DNA of 64,000 bases from assembly GCA_902492655.1 (NCBI GenBank), contig CABUMF010000001.1, positions 1 through 64,000 on the forward strand, written 5' to 3'. The notes under the pieces are model-generated. The model was not told the origin of the DNA. It saw only the letters and a list, made by a program, of their open reading frames with translations, and did not search any database. Each line of letters starts with the position of its first letter. Positions within the stretch are counted from its first letter, which is position 1. Made by a program: the position numbers and the translations under genes. Of this stretch, positions 51,896 through 60,327 are shown in pieces. The DNA comes from an uncultured Eubacteriales bacterium (GTDB lineage: Bacteria; Bacillota; Clostridia; HGM11514).

Positions 51896-52614
51896 AAAAA
51901 GTTTGGCTGGAAATAGTCGGCAACCGAAAAATAGCCGAAAAAACCTACGAAATGAAGCTTACGGGCGACATTGCGGACATTTCTTATCCCGGGCAGTTTG
52001 TAAATTTCAAGCTTGAAGGGTTTTATCTTCGTCGCCCGATTTCGGTGTGCGATTTTGAAGGGGATGTGCTTACGGTCATTTATAAAACCGTAGGAGCCGG
52101 AACCGAAAAAATGAGCCTTATGAAATGCGGTGAAAGGCTTGATACGCTTGTTGGGCTGGGCAACGGATATAGAGTGGAAAACGCCGGGGACAGACCGCTG
52201 CTTGTCGGCGGCGGAGCAGGCGTGCCGCCCCTTTATGCCCTTGCAAAAAGGCTTGATAACCCCACCGTTGTAATGGGCTTTAACACAGAGCACGAGGTGT
52301 TCTATAAAGAGGAATTTGAAAGCATAGGCGCAAAGGTTTATGTTTCGACAGCGGACGGTAGCGTGGGAACAAAGGGCTTTGTTACGGATGTTATTAAGAA
52401 TTTGGGAGAATTTTCTCATTTGTACTGTTGCGGTCCCGAGCCTATGCTGAAAGCGGTTTACGACCTTTGCGACTGTACGGGTGAGTTTAGCTTTGAGGAG
52501 AGAATGGGATGCGGCTTCGGAGCGTGCATGGGCTGCTCGTGCAAAACAAAGTACGGCAATAAGCGGATCTGCAAGGACGGGCCGGTGCTTTCAAAGGAGG
52601 AGATAATATGGTAG
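51892..52614 (+). CDS. pyrK: Dihydroorotate dehydrogenase electron-transfer subunit
   Basis: 240 residues. FAD-binding RRPISVCDFEGD, NAD-binding LLVGGGAGVPPLYALAK, and the C-terminal [2Fe-2S] ligands in ERMGCGFGACMGCSCKT identify PyrK. It lets PyrD pass electrons to NAD+. The start overlaps pyrC by 4 bp, the end overlaps pyrD by 7 bp. Confidence 0.95.
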   Translation: MKKVWLEIVGNRKIAEKTYEMKLTGDIADISYPGQFVNFKLEGFYLRRPISVCDFEGDVLTVIYKTVGAGTEKMSLMKCGERLDTLVGLGNGYRVENAGDRPLLVGGGAGVPPLYALAKRLDNPTVVMGFNTEHEVFYKEEFESIGAKVYVSTADGSVGTKGFVTDVIKNLGEFSHLYCCGPEPMLKAVYDLCDCTGEFSFEERMGCGFGACMGCSCKTKYGNKRICKDGPVLSKEEIIW

Positions 52615-53519
52615 ATTTAAGCGTAGATTTAAGCGGCTTGAAGCTTGATAATCCCGTAATTCCGGCGAGCGGAACCTTCGGCTTCGGCTATGAATTTGCT
52701 CTTTTGTATGATATTAATATTCTCGGGAGCATTTCCTTCAAGGGAACAACGAAGGAACCCCGATTCGGAAATCCCACACCGAGAATTGCGGAGTGCAAAG
52801 AGGGGATGATTAATTCCGTCGGGCTTCAAAATCCCGGTATCGACAAGGTTATTTCAGAGGAGCTTCCCAAGCTTTCGATGTTTTACAAAAAGCCCGTTAT
52901 TGCCAACATAAGCGGATTTTCGGTTGACGAGTATAAGTATTGCTGCGAGAAAATCAATAAAGAAAAGCAGGTTGGGATAATCGAGGTGAATGTAAGCTGT
53001 CCGAATGTTCATAACGGCGGTATGAGCTTCGGAACAAATCCCGAATCGGCGTACGAGGTTACAAAGGCGGTTAAGTCGGTTACGGATAAGCCCGTTTACA
53101 TGAAGCTAAGCCCCAATGTTACCGATATTACGGAAATTGCGCTTGCCTGTGAGGGCGGCGGAGCGGACGGGCTTTCGCTTATAAACACCCTCATGGGCAT
53201 GAGAATTGATGTCAAAACCCGAAAGCCTGTTATAAAGAACAAAATGGGCGGATTTTCCGGGCCTGCAATTTTCCCTGTTGCGCTAAGAATGGTGTATCAG
53301 GTTTATGAGGCTGTAAATATACCGATAATCGGAATCGGCGGAATTAAGACGGCGGAGGATGTTATAGAGATGATTCTTGCGGGGGCTACAGCGGTTGAAA
53401 TCGGGGCGGAGAATCTTATCAATCCTTATTGCTGTAAGGAAATAATCGAGGAGCTTCCCAAAGCAATGGAGAGGCTTAATATAAAAAAACTAAGTGATAT
53501 TATCGGAGGTGCTCACTGA
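52608..53519 (+). CDS. pyrD: Dihydroorotate dehydrogenase (type 1B catalytic subunit)
   Basis: 303 residues, FMN-binding TIM barrel. NPVIPASGTFGFGYEFALLY, VNVSCPNVHNGGMSFGTNPE with the active-site Cys of class 1B, and IPIIGIGGIKTAEDVIEMIL are conserved. It oxidises dihydroorotate to orotate in complex with PyrK. Confidence 0.96.
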   Translation: MVDLSVDLSGLKLDNPVIPASGTFGFGYEFALLYDINILGSISFKGTTKEPRFGNPTPRIAECKEGMINSVGLQNPGIDKVISEELPKLSMFYKKPVIANISGFSVDEYKYCCEKINKEKQVGIIEVNVSCPNVHNGGMSFGTNPESAYEVTKAVKSVTDKPVYMKLSPNVTDITEIALACEGGGADGLSLINTLMGMRIDVKTRKPVIKNKMGGFSGPAIFPVALRMVYQVYEAVNIPIIGIGGIKTAEDVIEMILAGATAVEIGAENLINPYCCKEIIEELPKAMERLNIKKLSDIIGGAH

Positions 53520-54217
53520 TGGGTAAGGATGTAATAATAGCCTGCGATTTTTCGGGCAGGGAAGAAACGCTTTCGTTTCTTGATAAGTTTTCGGGGAGAA
53601 AGCCGTTTGTGAAAATCGGCATGGAGCTTTTTTATTCATGCGGAGCTGAAATAGTCAGGGAAATCAAGGCAAGAGGGCACAAGATTTTTCTTGATTTGAA
53701 GCTTTGCGATATTCCGAATACCGTAAAAAAATCAATGGCAGTGCTTTCAAAGCTTGATGTTGATATGTGTAATCTTCACGCCTTCGGAACAAAGGCTATG
53801 ATGGAGGCGGCGCTCGAGGGGCTGACGCGCGAGGACGGAACACGGCCTATTTTGATTGCTGTCACACAGCTTACCTCCACGAGCGAGGAACGCATGAATA
53901 GGGAGCTTCTTATAAACGAGCCTATTGATAAGGTTGTTATGCACTACGCAAAGAATGCGGCGGATGCAGGGCTTGACGGCGTTGTCTGCTCACCGCTGGA
54001 GGCGGCAAAGGTCAAGGAGGTTTGCGGCAAGAGCTTTCTCACCGTAACGCCGGGCGTAAGGTTTTCGGACGGCGATGTGGGCGACCAGGTAAGGGTTACA
54101 ACCCCTGCCGAGGCAAAGAAAATCGGCTCGGACTACATTGTTGTTGGAAGGCCCGTCACAAAGGCGGAAGACCCCGTTGCCGCATACGAAAGATGTCTAA
54201 AAGAATTTGTTGATTAA
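53519..54217 (+). CDS. pyrF: Orotidine-5'-phosphate decarboxylase
   Basis: 232 residues. VIIACDFSGREETLSFLD starts the barrel; the catalytic tetrad region is IFLDLKLCDIPNTVKKSM; VTPGVRFSDGDVGDQVRVTT and YIVVGRPVTKAEDPVAAYE bind phosphate. It makes UMP. Its start overlaps the pyrD stop by 1 bp. Confidence 0.96.
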   Translation: MGKDVIIACDFSGREETLSFLDKFSGRKPFVKIGMELFYSCGAEIVREIKARGHKIFLDLKLCDIPNTVKKSMAVLSKLDVDMCNLHAFGTKAMMEAALEGLTREDGTRPILIAVTQLTSTSEERMNRELLINEPIDKVVMHYAKNAADAGLDGVVCSPLEAAKVKEVCGKSFLTVTPGVRFSDGDVGDQVRVTTPAEAKKIGSDYIVVGRPVTKAEDPVAAYERCLKEFVD

Positions 54218-54230
54218 GGAGAAAAAAGCC

Positions 54231-54869
54231 ATGAAGGAGTTAATTTCAAAGGATTTACTGTCAATCGGAGCCGTTTTTTTAAGACCGGAGCAGCCCTTTA
54301 CATGGGCAAGCGGAATAAAAAGTCCCGTTTATTGCGATAACAGGCTCACTCTCACAGCGCCCGCTGTTCGTGACGATATAGAAAACGGGCTTGCAAAGCT
54401 TGTTAAGGACAATTTCCCCGATGCCGAGGTTCTTATGGGAACAAGCACGGCAGGCATAGCGCACGCCGCAATCGTGGGGCATATTCTTAAAATGCCCATG
54501 GGCTATGTAAGATCAGGCCACAAGGATCACGGCAGAGGAAACCGTATCGAGGGAAAGCTTGAAAAAGGGCAGAAGGTAGTTGTGGTAGAGGATCTTATTT
54601 CGACCGGCGGAAGCGTAATCGAGGTTGTGGAGGCTTTGCGTGAGGCAGGAGCTGAGGTTCTCGGAGTTGTGAGCATTTACACCTACGGCATGAAAAAGGG
54701 CATTGAAAGGCTGAAGGCGGCGAATGTAAAAAATGTAAGCCTCACCGATTTTGACACGACCGTCAAGGTTGCGGCGGAAACGGGATATATAAAGAGCGAG
54801 GATAAGGAAAGGCTTATAAAGTTCAGGGATAATCCGTCGGATGAAAGCTGGATAGGAGATGCGAAATGA
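54231..54869 (+). CDS. pyrE: Orotate phosphoribosyltransferase
   Basis: 212 residues from the ATG at 54231 (AAGGAG upstream); a longer frame from 54207 lies in the pyrF end. WASGIKSPVYCDNRLTL, MGYVRSGHKDHGRGNRIEG and the PRPP loop VVVVEDLISTGGSVIEVV are diagnostic. Confidence 0.96.
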   Translation: MKELISKDLLSIGAVFLRPEQPFTWASGIKSPVYCDNRLTLTAPAVRDDIENGLAKLVKDNFPDAEVLMGTSTAGIAHAAIVGHILKMPMGYVRSGHKDHGRGNRIEGKLEKGQKVVVVEDLISTGGSVIEVVEALREAGAEVLGVVSIYTYGMKKGIERLKAANVKNVSLTDFDTTVKVAAETGYIKSEDKERLIKFRDNPSDESWIGDAK

Positions 54870-55771
54870 GGAATCTTATCAGCATTGAGGATTTGTCGGT
54901 TGACGAAATAAACGGTCTTTTGGAAACGGCGACAGATATTATGGAGCACCCCGAAAGCTATATTGACAGGTGCAGGAACAAAAAGCTTGCAACGCTGTTT
55001 TTTGAGCCTTCCACAAGGACGAGGCTGAGCTTTGAGGCGGCGATGTACGAGCTTGGCGGCAATGTAATAAGCGTAGCTTCTGCCGACAGCAGCTCTGCGG
55101 CGAAGGGAGAAAGCGTGTCGGATACGGTTCGTGTGGTGAGCTGTTATGCCGACATTATTGCAATGCGTCATCCCAAGGAGGGTGCGCCGTTTGTTGCGAC
55201 CTTAAAGTCGGGCGTTCCGATTATAAACGCAGGTGACGGCGGACACAATCATCCCACACAGACTCTTGCGGATATTATGACGGTTTACAAGGAAAAGGGT
55301 AGGCTCGGCGGTCTTACAATAGGCTTGTGCGGCGACCTTAAGTTCGGGCGTACCGTTCATTCGCTTATTCAGGCGATGTCAAGATACGAAAACAACAAAT
55401 TCGTGCTTATATCGCCCGGGGAGCTGACGGTTCCGGGGTATATAAGGAACGAATACCTGTCCCAAAACAATGCATACGAAACGGAAAATCTCGACGAGGT
55501 TATGCCACAGCTTGATATTCTTTATATGACAAGGGTTCAGCGTGAAAGATTTTTCAACGAGGCGGACTATATAAGGCTTAAGGACAGCTTTATCCTGACA
55601 AGCGAAAAGCTTGAAAACGCAAAGCCTGATTTGTCGATTCTTCATCCGCTTCCGAGGGTGAACGAGATTTCGTGCAAGGTGGACGATGATCCACGTGCTT
55701 GCTACTTCAGGCAGGCTCTCTACGGGAAATACATGAGAATGGCTCTTATATTAAAGCTTCTGGAGGGTTAG
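54866..55771 (+). CDS. pyrB: Aspartate carbamoyltransferase catalytic subunit
   Basis: 301 residues. The carbamoyl-phosphate motif FFEPSTRTRLSFEAAMYELG, AADIIAMRHP-like (YADIIAMRHPKEGAPF), AGDGGHNHPTQTLADIMTV and LHPLPRVNEISCKVDDDPRA match PyrB. It overlaps pyrE by 4 bp and is followed 2 bp later by its regulatory subunit. Confidence 0.96.
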   Translation: MRNLISIEDLSVDEINGLLETATDIMEHPESYIDRCRNKKLATLFFEPSTRTRLSFEAAMYELGGNVISVASADSSSAAKGESVSDTVRVVSCYADIIAMRHPKEGAPFVATLKSGVPIINAGDGGHNHPTQTLADIMTVYKEKGRLGGLTIGLCGDLKFGRTVHSLIQAMSRYENNKFVLISPGELTVPGYIRNEYLSQNNAYETENLDEVMPQLDILYMTRVQRERFFNEADYIRLKDSFILTSEKLENAKPDLSILHPLPRVNEISCKVDDDPRACYFRQALYGKYMRMALILKLLEG

Positions 55772-55773
55772 AT

Positions 55774-56208
55774 ATGACTGTAGATACGATTAAAAACGGC
55801 ATGGTTCTTGACCATATAACCGCCGGCAGGGGCATGGAAATATATAAGTTTCTGGGGCTTGAGCATCTTAACTGCACCGTTGCGCTCCTGCAGAATGTTC
55901 CGAGCCGTGAGCTTGGCAGAAAAGACATTATAAAGATTGACACCGAGCTTGAATTTAATATAGATATGATCGGCTATATCGACCCCGGCGTTACCGTAAA
56001 TGTGGTGAAAAACGGCGTAATAACGGAGAAAAAGCATCTTGAGCTTCCCGAAAGAATGGTTAATGTGCTAAGGTGCAGTAATCCTCGTTGCATAACGACC
56101 GTTGAGCCCGAAATCGACCATGTTTTTAGGCTGACCGACAAGGAAAAGGGAACCTACAGGTGTATTTATTGCGAATCAAAGGCAAAAAAGGACAATATAT
56201 TTATGTAA
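55774..56208 (+). CDS. pyrI: Aspartate carbamoyltransferase regulatory subunit
   Basis: 144 residues from the ATG at 55774 (GGAGGG upstream). The allosteric domain has NGMVLDHITAGRGMEIYKFL and PSRELGRKDIIKIDTELEF; the zinc domain has CSNPRCITTVE and YRCIYCESKAK, giving the four Cys ligands. It confers nucleotide feedback control on PyrB. Confidence 0.96.
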   Translation: MTVDTIKNGMVLDHITAGRGMEIYKFLGLEHLNCTVALLQNVPSRELGRKDIIKIDTELEFNIDMIGYIDPGVTVNVVKNGVITEKKHLELPERMVNVLRCSNPRCITTVEPEIDHVFRLTDKEKGTYRCIYCESKAKKDNIFM

Positions 56209-56213
56209 ATGCA

Positions 56214-56242
56214 TTGATTTTAACGATATAATGTGATATACT
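56214..56242 (+). promoter_or_regulatory. Promoter of dapA
   Basis: TTGATT (56214-56219), 17 bp, TATACT (56237-56242), 40 bp before the dapA start. Confidence 0.7.
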
Positions 56243-56282
56243 TAAGTTGTTGGCATATAATATTTTTGGGAGGGGGATTAAT

Positions 56283-57167
56283 ATGAAAAAAACAATATTC
56301 ACAGGGGCAGGTACGGCACTTGTTACACCCTTTAACGAAAAGGGCGTAGATTTTGACGCATACGGCAGAATTATTGATTTTCAGATAGAAAACGGTGCGG
56401 ATGCACTCATTGTCTGCGCAACCACGGGCGAAGCTCCCACGTTGGACGACGATGAGCATCTCGAAGCAATATCCTTTGCGGTGGACAGGGTTAAAAAGAG
56501 AATCCCCGTAATTGCAGGGACGGGGAGCAACAATACCGCCCACGCAATAATGATGAATAAGGAAGCCGAAAGGCGCGGAGCGGACGCACTTTTGTGGGTT
56601 TCTCCGTACTACAATAAGGCAACGCAGAAGGGACTTCTTATTCATTATAAGGAGCTTGCGGCATCAACAAGCCTTCCTGCAATCATATATAACGTTCCTT
56701 CAAGAACGGGAGTAAATGTAAAGCCCGAAACAATCGAGGAGCTTTCATATATCGAAAATATCTGCGGCGTCAAGGAGGCGTCGGGGGATGTATCGGTTGC
56801 GGTTGATATTTTGAGGCGTTGCGAAGACCGGATTGATGTTTATTCGGGAAATGACGATATAATCGTTCCGCTAATGAGCGTCGGTGCAAAGGGCGTTATT
56901 TCGGTGCTTTCAAATGTAATGCCACGGGAAACGCACGAAATGTGCAGTCTTTGCTTTGAAGGGAAATTCAAAGAGGCTACGAGTATGCAGCTTAAGTATT
57001 TCGGATTTATTAAGGCACTTTTTAGCGAGGTAAATCCGATTCCCGTAAAAACAGCAATGAATCTTATGGGGCTCGGCGCAGGAAAACTAAGGCTTCCGCT
57101 TTGCGAAATGACGGACGAAAATCTCGAAAAATTAAAATCCGAAATGAAAAAGCTTGCACTGATTTAG
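56283..57167 (+). CDS. dapA: 4-hydroxy-tetrahydrodipicolinate synthase
   Basis: 294 residues from the ATG at 56283 (GGGAGGGGG). ALIVCATTGEAPTLDDDEHL, GADALLWVSPYYNKATQKGL, the Schiff-base Lys in ICGVKEASGD and IYNVPSRTGVNV are characteristic. It condenses pyruvate with aspartate semialdehyde on the way to diaminopimelate, lysine and dipicolinate for spores. Confidence 0.94.
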   Translation: MKKTIFTGAGTALVTPFNEKGVDFDAYGRIIDFQIENGADALIVCATTGEAPTLDDDEHLEAISFAVDRVKKRIPVIAGTGSNNTAHAIMMNKEAERRGADALLWVSPYYNKATQKGLLIHYKELAASTSLPAIIYNVPSRTGVNVKPETIEELSYIENICGVKEASGDVSVAVDILRRCEDRIDVYSGNDDIIVPLMSVGAKGVISVLSNVMPRETHEMCSLCFEGKFKEATSMQLKYFGFIKALFSEVNPIPVKTAMNLMGLGAGKLRLPLCEMTDENLEKLKSEMKKLALI

Positions 57168-57182
57168 AATCCGCAAGGAGCG

Positions 57183-57539
57183 TCAGAAAAACATTCTTAC
57201 AGCTCCTGCCATCATAAGAATACCGAATATTTTTGTTATCCATTTGGATTTCAGCTTTTTTAACAGTACGGCTCCCACGAGCCCGCCCAAAATCCCACCC
57301 ACGCTTGTGTAAAGAGCAGGCATGAGCGGGATTTTTCCGTTTGTGAGGTAGATGATTATGCTGACCGCCGAGAGCGGCAGAATAACCATAATCGCAGTTG
57401 CGTGAGCCGTCTTTGTGTCACAGCCGTACATTTTTTTAAGAAGGAGAACGGCGGCAACTCCGCCTCCCGAGCCGAAAAAACCGTTCAGAGTGCCGCATAT
57501 TGCGCCCGAAACGGCGGCAGTAAGCCATTTATTTTTCAT
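57183..57539 (-). CDS. TauE/SafE-type membrane protein, half-length (second half)
   Basis: 118 residues, four hydrophobic helices. GAICGTLNGFFGSGGGVAAV is the conserved GxxxGxxGxGGG motif at the start of each TauE/SafE (TSUP) half, and VGAVLLKKLKSKWITKIFGI closes it. Full-length transporters have two such halves of about 120 residues; here they are separate genes that overlap by 11 bp. Together they probably form one anion or sulfur-compound exporter. Confidence 0.85.
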   Translation of the reverse strand: MKNKWLTAAVSGAICGTLNGFFGSGGGVAAVLLLKKMYGCDTKTAHATAIMVILPLSAVSIIIYLTNGKIPLMPALYTSVGGILGGLVGAVLLKKLKSKWITKIFGILMMAGAVRMFF

Positions 57540-57891
57540 TTTCTTTCTCCTTTGAGAATAATTGGAATATGCCGGTTATAAAAAGGAAAACCGCAAAAAT
57601 CCGTCTTAGGATTGTGGACTTCAGCAAAACGGATAAATAGCTTGCCGCAAATGCCCACGGCAAGGAAAAAATTATAATTTTAAGCGCGTATTTGAATTTT
57701 ATTTCCTTGTTTTTGATGTGAATTATAAGAGCGGCAACGGCGGTCGGAAGAAAGTAAGCAAGATTTATCCCTTGCGCCTGATGCTGACTCAGCGAGGTAA
57801 AAATGGCGAGCAAGGGAATAAGAATAACACCTCCGCCTATTCCGAGACCGCTGATTATTCCCGATAAAAACCCGAATATCGCATTTAGCAT
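57529..57891 (-). CDS. TauE/SafE-type membrane protein, half-length (first half)
   Basis: 120 residues, four helices. FGFLSGIISGLGIGGGVILI is the first-half motif and HQAQGINLAYFLPTAVAALI follows, with IKNKEIKFKYALKIIIFSLP. It is the partner of the downstream half. The end is Lys/Glu rich. The split appears genuine: each half has its own start, and the frames differ. Confidence 0.85.
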   Translation of the reverse strand: MLNAIFGFLSGIISGLGIGGGVILIPLLAIFTSLSQHQAQGINLAYFLPTAVAALIIHIKNKEIKFKYALKIIIFSLPWAFAASYLSVLLKSTILRRIFAVFLFITGIFQLFSKEKENEK

Positions 57892-57940
57892 AGAATCCGC
57901 CCTTTATGTAGCGGCAAACCGAAATTTACCGCTTTATTAT

Positions 57941-58486
57941 TCAGTCTTCCATCTGCTTTCCGAGAAAAGTTGCGGCACTTTGCGCAAGCTTTTCTTCGAC
58001 ATCCGAGCAGTTCGGTGTTTCGTCCGTGCCGAAAAACACAACAGAGCCTATTGTATCTCCGGCTGAAATTATCGGAGCAATCACACCTGCATAGTATTTG
58101 TCGCTTCCGTCAACAACGGTAAGCCTCTTTGAGCTTTCGGGCTTGCAGACCACCGAGGTTTTCTCCTCAATGATTTTTTCAAGGTCATGAGAAATTCTTT
58201 TTTCGTTGAAATCACGCTTCGGAACACCGCTCACCGCAATCACCGTGTCCATGTCGGTAATGCACGCCGCCTTACCGCTCGTTTTTGAAAGAGTTTCGGC
58301 ATACTGCGATGCAAAAAGCCCCAGCTCGCCGATCGGAGAATATTTTTTGAATATGACTTCTCCGTCCTTCTCCGTAAAGATTTCAAGCGGGTCGCCCTCT
58401 CTTATTCTGAGAGTTCTGCGGATTTCTTTGGGAATAACCACACGCCCGAGGTCATCAATTCTTCTGACAATTCCGGTTGCTTTCAT
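57941..58486 (-). CDS. spoVT: Stage V sporulation protein T (SpoVT)
   Basis: 181 residues. The AbrB-like DNA-binding swapped-hairpin barrel KATGIVRRIDDLGRVVIPKE and IRRTLRIREGDPLEIF occupies residues 1-50; a GAF-like domain (AACITDMDTVIAVSGVPKRD, APIISAGDTIGSVVFF) fills the rest. It modulates sigma-G dependent genes in the forespore. The ribosome site AAAAGGAG lies in the arm of a long hairpin. Confidence 0.95.
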   Translation of the reverse strand: MKATGIVRRIDDLGRVVIPKEIRRTLRIREGDPLEIFTEKDGEVIFKKYSPIGELGLFASQYAETLSKTSGKAACITDMDTVIAVSGVPKRDFNEKRISHDLEKIIEEKTSVVCKPESSKRLTVVDGSDKYYAGVIAPIISAGDTIGSVVFFGTDETPNCSDVEEKLAQSAATFLGKQMED

Positions 58487-58490
58487 ATAA

Positions 58491-58546
58491 AAAACTCCTT
58501 TTGTAATTTAGTAACACAGCTATTGTTTGCATACAGAAGGAGTTTT
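58491..58546 (-). promoter_or_regulatory. Hairpin sequestering the spoVT ribosome site
   Basis: On the minus-strand transcript AAAACTCCTTCTGTA (58546-58532) can pair with TACAAAAGGAGTTTT (58505-58491), 15 bp with one mismatch, 26-nt loop. The 3' arm contains the ribosome site and runs into a T tract, so it could act as a translational block or attenuator for spoVT. Confidence 0.6.
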
Positions 58547-58658
58547 ATGTAATTTTGTTTTTGTAAAATTTTAAGTTTTTTTTCGGAGAGTAAGGGCAAA
58601 AAGAAAACTCCCTTTGAAGTTTCAAAAGGAGTTTTAATATTGCTAATTAAAATTTTAA
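58496..58658. repeat. 163-bp direct repeat, copy 1
   Basis: The segment from TCCTTTTGTAATTTAG to GCTAATTAAAATTTTAA recurs at 60165-60327 with about six substitutions and two compensating one-base indels. It contains the spoVT leader and a terminator, and its last bases supply the stop codon of the DUF4143 gene. Confidence 0.95.
58604..58635. terminator. Bidirectional terminator in repeat copy 1
   Basis: AAAACTCCCTTTGAA (58604-58618) pairs with TTCAAAAGGAGTTTT (58621-58635), 15 bp with one mismatch and a 2-nt loop, T runs on both strands. It ends the DUF4143 transcript. Confidence 0.8.
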
Positions 58659-59953
58659 CCATTCATCGCATTTTCATCAAGCAAGAACTTTTCAATGCCG
58701 ATATAGTAAATGCCGTTTTCATCATGCCACGGTATGACATTGTCTTTGACAACTACAATCTTCTTGAACGAATCACCAACACGGTTAAGAGAGCGAATTT
58801 CTTGCTCTTTTTTTTCTTCGTCTGAAACTGTAAGTGCTGACTGAATATAGTATTTCTGACTGCCTTTATTGGCAATAAAATCAATTTCAAGATTTGCTCT
58901 TTTGCTCTTGCCGTCATCACCACGGTAAAAGTATTCAACCACACCAACATCAACATTAAATTCTCTATAAATCAGTTCATTATAGATGATGTTTTCCATA
59001 ATGTGATTTTCTTCCATCTGTCTGAACTGTAATCTCGCATTACGGAGACCAACATCACTGAAATAATACTTCAAAGGAGAACCGATATACTTTCTCCCCT
59101 TAACATCGTATCTTTCTGCCTTGTAGAGCATAAATGCATCTATAAACAAATCAAGGTATCTTCCGACTGTCGCATTATCAATATTGATTTGACGGTTGCT
59201 TTTGAAGGTTTTTGCAATGTTTCCTGCATTGGTGAGAGAACCGATTGATGAGGAAACAATGTTCAATATGTCATCAAGTACCGACTTTTCATGGAGTATC
59301 TTATTTCGCTCCATAATGTCGCTTAAATATATTTTGTCAAACAGGGTTTGGAGATATTTCGCTTTATCTTCATGCCCCCTCTTTTTCATCACAAGAGGTA
59401 ATCCGCCGTAAGTGTAGTATTCCTGCCAAGCATCTCTCTTATCGCCTTCATAGGCATTGTAGAACTCACTGAAAGACAAAGGATTAACTCTTATCTCGTC
59501 ACCTCTGCCACGGAACTCGGTAAGGATGTCAGAAGAGAGCATTTTTGAGTTACTACCTGTTACATAAACATCTATGTTATCGTGCTTCATAAGACCAAGG
59601 AGAACATCTACAAATCCGATTTTATCTTCAACATCCTTGATATACGGATTTTGAATTGAAACTACTTTCTGTATCTCGTCAAGGAAGATGTAGTAGGTCT
59701 TGCTCTTATCCGCCGTAAGGGAACGGAGGTACTCTCCGAGTTCAAGCGGATTACGGTATCTTATGTTCTCGTCATCGTCAAGAGCAAGTTCAATTATGCA
59801 GTCCTCGGATACACCAATGGAAACAAGATGGTCCTTGTATATGTTGAAAAGAAGATAGGATTTGCCACTTCTACGGATACCTGTAATAACCTTGACAAGT
59901 CCGTTCTCTTTTTTGCTGATAAGTTTATCAAGATATTTCTTTCTCTCAATCAT
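58655..59953 (-). CDS. AAA ATPase with DUF4143 domain
   Basis: 432 residues. The N-terminal AAA_14 domain has the P-loop VKVITGIRRSGKSYLLFNIY and Walker B TYYIFLDEIQKV with a sensor in DVYVTGSNSKMLSS. The C-terminal DUF4143 part contains GGLPLVMKKRGHEDKAKYL and a nuclease-like end (LEIDFIANKGSQKYYIQSAL). Such proteins are common, often mobile, and of uncertain function, perhaps defence. It is more AT-rich than its neighbours and sits exactly between two 163-bp direct repeats, so it was probably acquired. Confidence 0.9.
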   Translation of the reverse strand: MIERKKYLDKLISKKENGLVKVITGIRRSGKSYLLFNIYKDHLVSIGVSEDCIIELALDDDENIRYRNPLELGEYLRSLTADKSKTYYIFLDEIQKVVSIQNPYIKDVEDKIGFVDVLLGLMKHDNIDVYVTGSNSKMLSSDILTEFRGRGDEIRVNPLSFSEFYNAYEGDKRDAWQEYYTYGGLPLVMKKRGHEDKAKYLQTLFDKIYLSDIMERNKILHEKSVLDDILNIVSSSIGSLTNAGNIAKTFKSNRQINIDNATVGRYLDLFIDAFMLYKAERYDVKGRKYIGSPLKYYFSDVGLRNARLQFRQMEENHIMENIIYNELIYREFNVDVGVVEYFYRGDDGKSKRANLEIDFIANKGSQKYYIQSALTVSDEEKKEQEIRSLNRVGDSFKKIVVVKDNVIPWHDENGIYYIGIEKFLLDENAMNG

Positions 59954-59974
59954 AGCAATACCTCTTTCAAGAAA

Positions 59975-60075
59975 TCTGTGTATTTTTACACTTTTACAGT
60001 TTCAATTATATCATACACATTTTCAAAAGTCAATATTCACTTTCAATAATTTTGTGTATTTTCACAAAGTTTTAG
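59975..60075 (-). promoter_or_regulatory. Promoter and repeats upstream of the DUF4143 gene
   Basis: On the minus strand TTGACT (60033-60028), 17 bp, TATAAT (60010-60005). Two similar sequences, TGTGTATTTTTACAC near 59978 and TGTGTATTTTCACA near 60052, bracket the promoter and could be an operator pair. Confidence 0.6.
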
Positions 60076-60164
60076 TTTTGACAGCAAAAGAAAAAAGCAA
60101 CCTGAAATCAAATCAGATTGCCTTTTTTTAAGGCAGGAGAACATGAGCGATATATAACCACCCA

Positions 60165-60327
60165 TCCTTTTGTAATTTAGTAACACAGCTATTGTTTGCA
60201 TACAAAAGGAGTTTTATGTAATTTTGTTTTTGTTAAATTTTAAGTTTTTTTCGGAGAGTAAGGAGCAAAAAGAAAACTCCCTTTGAATTTTCAAAAGGAG
60301 TTTTAATCTTGCTAATTAAAATTTTAA
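60165..60327. repeat. 163-bp direct repeat, copy 2
   Basis: A near-identical copy of 58496-58658. It ends in the stop codon of the membrane-protein gene at 60324, exactly as copy 1 ends in the stop codon of the DUF4143 gene. A terminator stem lies at 60273-60287 with 60290-60304. Confidence 0.95.
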
